Below, in pieces: positions 57,895 through 64,000 of a DNA stretch of 64,000 bases. Under the pieces are notes generated by a model. The model saw nothing but the letters and a program-made list of their open reading frames with translations. It had not been told where the DNA came from and made no database searches. The DNA is from Talpa occidentalis. Lineage: Eukaryota > Chordata > Mammalia > Eulipotyphla > Talpidae. The stretch covers positions 10,162,440-10,226,439 of the forward strand of contig NW_023601543.1 in assembly GCF_014898055.3 (NCBI RefSeq), read 5' to 3'. Positions within the stretch are counted from its first letter, which is position 1. Every line of letters begins with the position of its first letter. A program made the translations under genes and the position numbers.

Positions 57895-58140
57895 TTGAGA
57901 GGGTGAGGGACAATCAGAAGGGCAAGGAGGGGGGAAGGAAAGATGCTGAGCAGAGCGGAGAGGGGAGGAGGAGGAGCTGTGATGGAGGAGCAGCAGCCAT
58001 TTGGGAAGGGGGAGGGAGGAGCTCCCGGGCAAGAGGAGGCAGCAAAGGAGCAGAGCGGGAGAGGAAAGGGGATAGTCAAAAGGAGTGGGGGGTTGAAAGG
58101 GAAGTTGGTGGAACTGAGGAGGAAAGAGAAAGAGAAAGTT
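57895..58140. repeat. Purine-rich shore of the CpG island
   Basis: The plus strand is strongly G+A (ggaggagg, gagagg units). It precedes the GC-box minisatellite and is separated from it by a SINE. Open frames here are composition artefacts. Confidence 0.75.
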
Positions 58141-58144
58141 AACA

Positions 58145-58426
58145 TTCTTTTTTTTTCTTAATTTTTTTCAAGATTTTATTTATTTATTTATACAAGCACT
58201 GGGTACAGTCAGAAGCGCGGGAGGGTGAGAGAATTCACCAGAGCCAGAGCGGGGAGCAGAGCAGGAAAAAGGACTGAAGTACACTGCTGAGGAGAGCAGC
58301 GGGCGGCAGGAGAGGTCTGCGCGCCATGTGGGAACCTCGCCGGCGGCTGGGGATCGAACCAGTGCTGCAGAGGCTGCGGGCAGCTTTGCAGCGCAGCGCT
58401 CAACTGCTGCGCCACCGGGGAGGCCC
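58145..58426 (-). mobile_element. tRNA-derived SINE, A-type, at the CpG-island edge
   Basis: Full-length copy, head 'aactgctgcgccaccgggga', box B complement 'gatcgaacc'. Perfect TSD gagaaagttaaca at 58132-58144 and 58427-58439. Removing it would join the purine-rich shore directly to the GC-box tract. Confidence 0.97.
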
Positions 58427-58454
58427 GAGAAAGTTAACAGTCTAAGAGGAGAGG

Positions 58455-58760
58455 GCGGAGCCGAGGAAACAGGGGCGGGAGGGGGCGGGGCGGGGCGGAG
58501 CCGAGAGGAAGACGAGATGGGGGAGGGGCGTGACCTAGAGAGGGGGCGTGGCCTAGAGGGAAGACGGGGCGGGAGGGGCGGGGCTGAGAGAGGGGCGGGG
58601 CCGAGAGGGAAGGCGGGATCGGGGAAGGGGCGGGGGCGGGCCGAGAGAGGGGCGGGGCCGAGAGGAAAAGCGGGATGAGGAAGGGGCGGGGGCGGTGCCG
58701 AGAGTGGGGCGGGGCCGAGAGGGAAGAGGAGGCGGGGAGGCGGGAGGAGCCGACATGGAG
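58455..58760. repeat. GC-box minisatellite, 57-bp period
   Basis: Units starting with g(c/t)(c/t)gagag(a/t)ggggcggggc recur at 58583, 58640 and 58697, exactly 57 bp apart, and looser units lie before them. Each unit carries two or three Sp1-type GC boxes. The G-runs could form quadruplexes. Confidence 0.88.
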
Positions 58761-59506
58761 GGAAGGGAATAAATAGGAAGAGAAGAAGGTGAAGCGTTGA
58801 GGGAGGAGGAGGTGCTGAGGTGGAGATGAGAGGGGGTTGGAGGAACCGAGATGGGGCACGAGTGGGAGGGAAGAGCGATCCGGGTCCGTCACGTGCGCGG
58901 CTCGGAGCTTGAGACGCACCGGAGAGGGCCTTTGGCCTTGGGGGTCCGAGTGTAAGAGCGCCCGACCCTGGTGGACCCGGAGCGCCCCCGCCCCTATTCG
59001 AAGCCTTCCCCTCATAGGGCCTCCGTCCCGGTCCTCACCTCGCAGGCTGCAGTCCGGGGCCACCTCGCAAGGAGCCAGCCGGAGAAGTGGAAAGCCGCGC
59101 CGCTGGAGGGCTGACTCCCCCGAAGCAGCCCCCTCAGCCCGGGATGGGGGTGCAGAGAGGGGTTTCCAAGTGCGAACCCTCGCCTTTTTGTCGAATTGTA
59201 TTAATGTTCGTCGTTTGCATCATGACACGTCGGGGGGGACGTCTTGGCACGTTATGGGCACCCGCCCCACTCAGCCGCCACGAAGGCTCCCGCGCAGTGT
59301 CCTAGCCCCTCCTTGCCCCACCCCTGCCCCCGCCTCTCTGGCAACCCAAACCGGAGAGTTATTTTTGCTGTTTTGCCACTTTGTTTGCTTGTTGGAGCCG
59401 GCTCGGCGCCGGGGCACGCACTGAGGGCGAGACCACCACCCGTGGAGAGAAGCAGCGGAAATGCTACGGAAGAGCCGTCGGCAGGGGAGCGCCGGGTCCG
59501 GCCGCT

Positions 59507-59527
59507 GGAACTACAACTCCCAAAAAG
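59507..59527 (+). promoter_or_regulatory. ZNF143/THAP11-type site
   Basis: ggaactacaactcccaaaaa contains the core aactacaactccca that is recognised by ZNF143/THAP11 in many mammalian CpG-island promoters, where it normally lies close to the transcription start. Confidence 0.7.
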
Positions 59528-59602
59528 GCCACTTATTCCGGGCAGGCGCTGACTTGGAACCGGGTTGCTAGGGCGCCAGGCAGGGCTGGCGGGCGCACGC
59601 AG

Positions 59603-59616
59603 TACGCATGCGTGCC
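59603..59616. promoter_or_regulatory. NRF1-like site
   Basis: tacgcatgcgtgcc contains the palindrome acgcatgcgt, close to the NRF1 consensus (ygcgcaygcgcr) but with changes at both outer positions. It lies about 80 bp from the ZNF143-type motif. Confidence 0.45.
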
Positions 59617-59904
59617 GGCCCCGTTTCTCTCCCCCCGCCCGGTACCCCCTCATCAACCCTGGTCCCGCCCGGCTTTCCCGCGGTTCTGGCGGGACCGGGC
59701 GCGCTCAGCCGAGCCGGGGACTGGGGCGGCGCCGCAAACAGGCCGGCTGCGAGGTCTCCACGCCTCTGCAGCGCAGGCTCTCTCCTCCTGCAGAGTGGGC
59801 CGCCTAGGCCCAAACTAGTGGTGTGACCACCGCCCCCGCCGGACCCTCATCTCTTACTCCTGGGGGCTGTGGAGGGCGGAGTAGGGGGAATTGCAGGGCT
59901 CTGC

Positions 59905-60185
59905 TGTTCAGCGTAGTGGCTGTTAGGCGCTTGAAATGCAACTAATCAGAAATGGATGTTCTGTAAGTGTAAAATGTAGGCTGGGTTTCAAAGACGTTGC
60001 ACTGTTTAACGTACGCAAGACCCTCCGTTTCACATTCATTACAAATGAAAATAATATTTGGGGTGCATTGCATGAAACAAAACATTGATTTCACCTGTCA
60101 CTATGTTGACAGTGTGACTACTAGAACATTCAAACTTACGTGCATGGCGCGCATTATATTCCCATTGGACAGCGCTGCTCCGGGG
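59905..60185 (+). repeat. Ancient interspersed repeat ('gtggctagtggcta' family), best copy
   Basis: 'gcgtagtggctgttaggcgc', 'ctgtaagtgtaaaatgtagg', 'tgatttcacctgtcactatg' and the end 'ttcccattggacagcgctgc' give a nearly full-length copy of about 280 bp. It directly borders the CpG island. Confidence 0.7.
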
Positions 60186-61454
60186 AAGGAGCAAGGAAGG
60201 GGAATGGCTGCAGAGGGAGGCCCGCGCGGGGGCTGCTCTCGCCATGTGAAAAGAAGTCTTTCTCTTAACGACTGGGATCTGGTTTTCCACCTCTTCAGAA
60301 TCTTGCTGCCCTCACCTGCTCCTTGTCCTAAATGCAAAGTGTTTGCCTTGGTACCTGCATAGAGCATTGCAGGTATCACAGGACGAAGAGCTTGGCAGAA
60401 CAAGAAGTTATTTGTTTCCGCTGAGACGTGTGAGCCCCGCCAAGTGCCTTTCAGTGGGTTCCCTCGCTGCCACAGGTCTGCGTTTTCTGCTGATTGGCAG
60501 GCAGAACAAAGACAGCGAGCGAGTCGTTAGCAGAACGGGTAGACATTGTGAGACTTAAACTAGAGAGGTAGAAAAAGTTGGGGGAGGAACGATCAGAATG
60601 AAGGGATTTGTGAGCGTGCTCACGGTTCAAAGTAACCAGAGCTTGAATCATTATCTTGTGTCTGGCCGCTGCATTCCCACCGCTCTCAAGTCCGCCTTCG
60701 GGTAATAACGTCAATGTGCTACAATAAGCTGCGGGGGGGGGGGGGAGCAGAAAGGGAGGGGCTGTGCTAGGACCGGGAAGGCAGGGACTGCCTAGGGACT
60801 GGGTGGCCGCTGGCTGCTCTCCTCTAGTGAGGGGATCCTGGGGTGCCAGGCTCTGCCCGGGAGAGGCGCGCCATCAGGGTCTCCTAAGTAGCCATGGCAC
60901 CTCTGCAGAGGGCAGAAAGTGATGAGTATCGTGAAAGAGCAGTGATCAGCTCGTCCTGATTGGCACCTTAATCCCCTACAGCTCCCAACCAGGCCTTTGT
61001 GGTTTTTCATTAAGGCTCCCACAGCACACATCTCTTAATCTCCAGAAGTGAAGCCTCACCTAAGGCTACGCCTGCATTCTCAGCAATGACCCACAGCCCT
61101 CCTGGCGGAGCCAGATTGTGGTTATCAACAGCTACTGTCAGCTTCTGGGCCCAGAGGTCTGGGGTGGGGGGGGGGTCTTTTCTGGGCTCCTGTTGCCCTC
61201 AGTGTTAGCCTTCTGCCTCCCTACCTCCCTATCAAGATGCAGAAGCCGGGGACTGCCCTATGTGAGTCAATCACTGGGCCACTTTGCTTTCCCCTCCACC
61301 CCTCTCTCCCACACTCAGGGGCCAATTTGAGGACTCTTCCAGAGTGAGGCCTGCCTGCCTCCTGGCCAGCCCTGTAAAACTTCTCCTGTCGTGTGCAAAG
61401 CACTGCTTTCATGTCTCCTTTTCCACTCTGCATGCTTTTTGTTTTTTCCTTTCC
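60186..61454. other. No gene recognised downstream of the CpG island
   Basis: Mixed-composition DNA with a G-run at about 60733-60745. Exons of a gene starting in the CpG island could be here, but I see no open frame with splice sites or family features that I can defend. Confidence 0.4.
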
Positions 61455-61655
61455 TTCTTCGCGGGCTATCATTTCCAACACAATGTTGATTACAAGTGGT
61501 GAGAGTGGGCAACTTTGTCTTCTTCATCTTAGGGGGAGAAGCATTCAGTCTGTCACCATTAAGTATAATGCTAGTTCTAGGTGGTTTTTTTTCCTCATAA
61601 TATCACTTATTCCCATTTTACCATCCAAATATTGCCACTAGGTGTACTTGGCTCC
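61455..61655 (-). mobile_element. Old LINE-1 ORF2 fragment, part 1
   Basis: Forward words 'caacacaatgttgattacaa', 'gtggtgagagtgggcaactt' and 'caccattaagtataatgcta' are the complement of the L1 reverse-transcriptase region. It continues at 61866. Confidence 0.75.
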
Positions 61656-61865
61656 TTAGTATTTTTTTTTTAATTGCAGTAACATTCATTATAACATTAG
61701 ATAAATTTCAAGTGTTCGTGTACATACTGTCAGGGTAACATTTAATAGAGTTAAAACTTAGTCTCTGCACTTTGCTCAGCTGAACAGTGCTGGGAGACAC
61801 AAAAAGTTTTGCTTTCTCTGTTATACCACACAGGAGTGAAATCATAGCTATAGGTTTTTTATACC
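61656..61865 (-). mobile_element. LINE-1 3' end inserted in an older L1
   Basis: A T-run, 'aattgcagtaacattcatta' and 'cacaggagtgaaatcatagc' indicate a minus-strand L1 3' end placed between two parts of another minus-strand L1. Boundaries are approximate. Confidence 0.5.
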
Positions 61866-62070
61866 TGCTTTTTATCAGGTTAAGGAAGTTCCCCTCTCTT
61901 CCTAACTCAGTTTTTTATTATAACTGAATTTTGAATTTTATACCTTTAGGGAATATCAATTGATAAGACAGTGTTTCTTCTTGAGACTATTAATGCAATG
62001 AATTACATTGATTTTCGCATATTTGCCTTCTATTTCCAGAATAAACCTGACTTGGTTGGTTGTTCTTTAA
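61866..62070 (-). mobile_element. Old LINE-1 ORF2 fragment, part 2
   Basis: 'tttttatcaggttaaggaag', 'atgaattacattgattttcg' and 'aataaacctgacttggttgg' are the complement of the L1 ORF2 segment upstream of part 1. Confidence 0.7.
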
Positions 62071-62239
62071 AAACAACAGTAAACAGACCATAGTGTGGTA
62101 TGGAGTGTAAAATTTGCAAGACATTTTAAAAATAACATACACGGGATGAATTTCTTTCTTCATGTAGGCTTTGCCCTGAAACCCCAGGAAGAAATGGGGT
62201 CCCCCTCCTGTACTATTAGGTGTATTTTATTGGAAAAGT

Positions 62240-62400
62240 GAAGAATACTTCATTTCCTTGTCCATTTTTCTCTATTGGAAGTAAGCTTCTTGAGGACAAG
62301 ATACATTTCCTCCTTTTCTTCACACTCTTAGTGCAGACCCAGCACATAGTAAGAACACATGGATTCAGAATAAATGAAAATCTGGATGAATCAATACCAA
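62240..62400 (+). repeat. L2 LINE relic
   Basis: 'ggaagtaagcttcttgagga', 'caagatacatttcctccttt' and 'cagcacatagtaagaacaca' follow the forward L2 3' end. Diverged. Confidence 0.7.
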
Positions 62401-62497
62401 GTGACTTACACTATGTAAAGGGCAGGACTGGGCACAGTGCAGGTTTTCTGATCCCATGCAGACCAGGTAAAGGAGCAGTCAGAATCCTCAGTGTTTT

Positions 62498-62760
62498 TTT
62501 GCAGGTCTTTTATTGGGGTTCACCAGGCATATGGCAGGCAGGGGTGCTGGCTGGGAGGCTGGCAGGCCTCCCAGCCCCCAGCAAATCCTCACTCTATCTT
62601 GGCTCTCTGGTGTTCATTCTGCTGCTTCTCGGCTTCTCTTTCGGCTTCTGCTTTGGCTCCTTTTTCGGCTTCTGCTTTGGCTTCTCTTTCGGCTGCTGCT
62701 GCCGTTGGCGTCCCCATGACGCCGCCCTTAAAAAGCACAGTCTCAGCCCAGGTGAATCTC
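62498..62760 (-). pseudogene. Possible retrocopy or last exon of an unidentified gene
   Basis: On the minus strand, an open frame rich in Glu, Ala and Lys (EREAKAEAE-type repeats, then KQQNEHQRAKIE) ends with a stop at about 62589-62591. About 80 bases later a polyadenylation signal aataaa (about 62509-62514) precedes a seven-base A-run (62494-62500). The coding part contains an imperfect 24-bp tandem repeat (about 62626-62695). A polyadenylated mRNA end is the best reading, but the gene is not recognised and the 5' boundary is unclear. A plus-strand Phe/Gly/Cys-rich frame here (62220-62912) is the complement of that repeat and probably not coding. Confidence 0.4.
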
Positions 62761-62994
62761 ATCTACCTATGCCCACACCCTACTCCAGGTGTCCGCCATC
62801 AGGCATGCACTCAGGACAAGGATCCATCATCTATCCTGATGGCGGGAGGGCAGAAAAGCCTGACATTTTTCCTTACCCTACACACTATCATGGACATTTT
62901 TATATATTTTAACTTATTTGCAAATCAGAAGAGGATGCAGTGAGTAAGTGAGTGTATGAGTAGATAACAAGGGCAGCATCCCCCCCTTTTTATG

Positions 62995-63185
62995 TAGCAA
63001 TAGAGTTTGCAAAGTTCTTGTCCCTCTGTTATTTCCCATGTTCCTCCCAGGGACCATGTGAAGTAAGCAGGGCACATAGAATTTTATATGATGTAACTGA
63101 GCCCAAGAGAATTTAATTTGCTAGTCCAAGGTCACACAGCTAATAGATGACCAAGTCAAGGCTAGAAAGCAGGTTTCCTAATATC
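62995..63185 (-). repeat. MIR relic
   Basis: 'gtaactgagcccaagagaat', 'tagtccaaggtcacacagct', 'aatagatgaccaagtcaagg' follow the reverse MIR core. Confidence 0.75.
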
Positions 63186-64000
63186 TAATATTTTCAAATA
63201 TAATAATGTTAAAAAGAAGTGTAAAACTGTTTGGTAATTAAAAAAAGAAGTAAACTCATTTTGTGACATAGCTGTTAAATTTCCAGCTCTATTAGCTAAG
63301 AGTGTTGTAGAAACAAGCAAGTAAAAGATTGAGCAAAGCCTATGGAACCATAGTCATATGCTCTCTGTTTTTGGTGCCCATTTTTAATGTTTTTTTTTTC
63401 TCCTATCAAAAAGTCTGAGGAATTATGCAGCGGTGCCAGCCTTGGCTGCCACCCTGGGCCACATGTCTGCATGCTCCTTTGCAGCTGGCCCTGTGATCAC
63501 AGAACCTTTCACTCCTCTTTTGTTGTTTACTGTGACCCCCAAGCTACTGCAAAATAAAGAAACACCCTATCTTTTCTCTGGTGTGAATTCCATTGTCAAA
63601 TTGCCCCTGCTGGGTGTCTCTTCTTCCTGAGTCTGCTCTGCCATTTTTGACTGTGACCATCCCCAAGTCACCCACACTGGCAGCAGGCAGTCCCTTCACT
63701 CACCCCTTGATCCGTTTCAGAGAGATGAGGTGCCTATTTGGTGCCTATGTCGTAAACACAGTTGTTCAAGGCTCTTACTGAAGGCCCCGACGAAATCTGG
63801 AATTTCTCATCCGAGGACCCACTGTGTCCCACGTTGACATCCTGAATGCCAGGCAGGAGCTATTTTTGACAATCATGCTTAGAAAGATTTAACCATGACA
63901 TTTGTGATAGGCACCATCACTAAAACAATTTTGTAAAAGGAGAAAGACAAAAGGAATGGCATTTCACAAAATAGGTGTCTCCAGCCACTTTAAGGAAAAT
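63186..64000. other. No gene recognised
   Basis: Mixed DNA. The stretch 63430-63800 is GC-richer and has short open frames, but nothing supports an exon or a named repeat. Confidence 0.4.

Larger units (their letters stand above)
58430..59850. promoter_or_regulatory. CpG island, likely promoter of an unidentified gene
   Basis: The stretch is markedly GC-rich with many CpG pairs, unlike any other non-repeat part of the window. It contains more than ten GC boxes (ggggcggggc type), a ZNF143-type motif at 59507-59527 and an NRF1-like palindrome at 59603-59616. No TATA box is evident. This is typical of a housekeeping-type promoter. The direction of transcription and the gene are not visible; open frames across it (up to 195 codons) look like GC-driven artefacts. 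Confidence 0.75.

Noticed and set aside
5548..58426. SINE heads as tRNA genes
   Set aside because: Box A and box B are tRNA-like, but there is no tRNA cloverleaf with an acceptor stem, and each head is fused to the same SINE body and tail.
58837..59424. 195-codon plus-strand open frame in the CpG island, and several overlapping frames on both strands
   Set aside because: Stop codons are rare in GC-rich DNA. Frames are open in several phases at once and the peptides are Arg/Pro/Ser/Gly-rich without any family feature.
62220..62912. 230-codon plus-strand open frame rich in Phe, Gly, Cys and Leu
   Set aside because: The low-complexity part is the complement of the minus-strand 24-bp repeat; the frame starts in an L2 relic.

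Overview
This window is intergenic or intronic DNA from a placental mammal. Almost all recognisable sequence is interspersed repeats, and I found no protein-coding exon I can defend. Evidence for a mammal: MIR, L2, MSTA-type LTR and Tigger-type relics, many eroded L1M-type LINE-1 pieces, a young LINE-1, (CA)n microsatellites, a CpG island, and a processed copy of ribosomal protein L21. The dominant SINE (27 copies, about 260-290 bp, box A and box B of tRNA type, tail built from taaa units) is not primate Alu, rodent B1/B2, carnivore Can-SINE, ruminant Bov-tA, horse ERE or vesper-bat VES as I know them. A laurasiatherian is likely and a non-vespertilionid bat is my guess, but I cannot prove it without a database.

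Layout. 1-9.4 kb: SINEs, LTR-like and L1 fragments in AT-rich DNA. 9.4-13.1 kb: L1 pieces, including a young 5'-inverted L1 with a clean target-site duplication (TSD). 14-16 kb: L2/MIR relics. 16.0-19.2 kb: an old L1 carrying two later insertions, a SINE and a processed retrocopy of an unidentified mRNA. 20-29 kb: MIR, an L1 5' part, the RPL21 retrocopy, a tandem SINE pair, an MSTA LTR and a (CA)n tract. 29-35 kb: SINEs, L1 ends and a Tigger-like element. 35.4-42.9 kb: one 7.5-kb young LINE-1 insertion that splits a MIR and carries about 1.2 kb of 3'-transduced DNA ending in a SINE tail. 43-58 kb: SINE-rich DNA with MIR and L1 ends. 57.9-59.9 kb: purine-rich shore and a CpG island with a 57-bp GC-box minisatellite, a ZNF143-type motif and an NRF1-like site; this is the only credible gene promoter. 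60-64 kb: L1 and L2 relics and a possible minus-strand retrocopy or last exon at about 62.5 kb.

The elements form a layered record. L2, MIR and L1M relics are oldest. The C-type SINEs inserted next, and A-type SINEs and the young L1 subfamily are most recent, with almost perfect TSDs. All retroposons here, including the SINEs and retrocopies, look mobilised by L1-type target-primed reverse transcription. The main result is the L1 with 3' transduction at 35,380-42,954.
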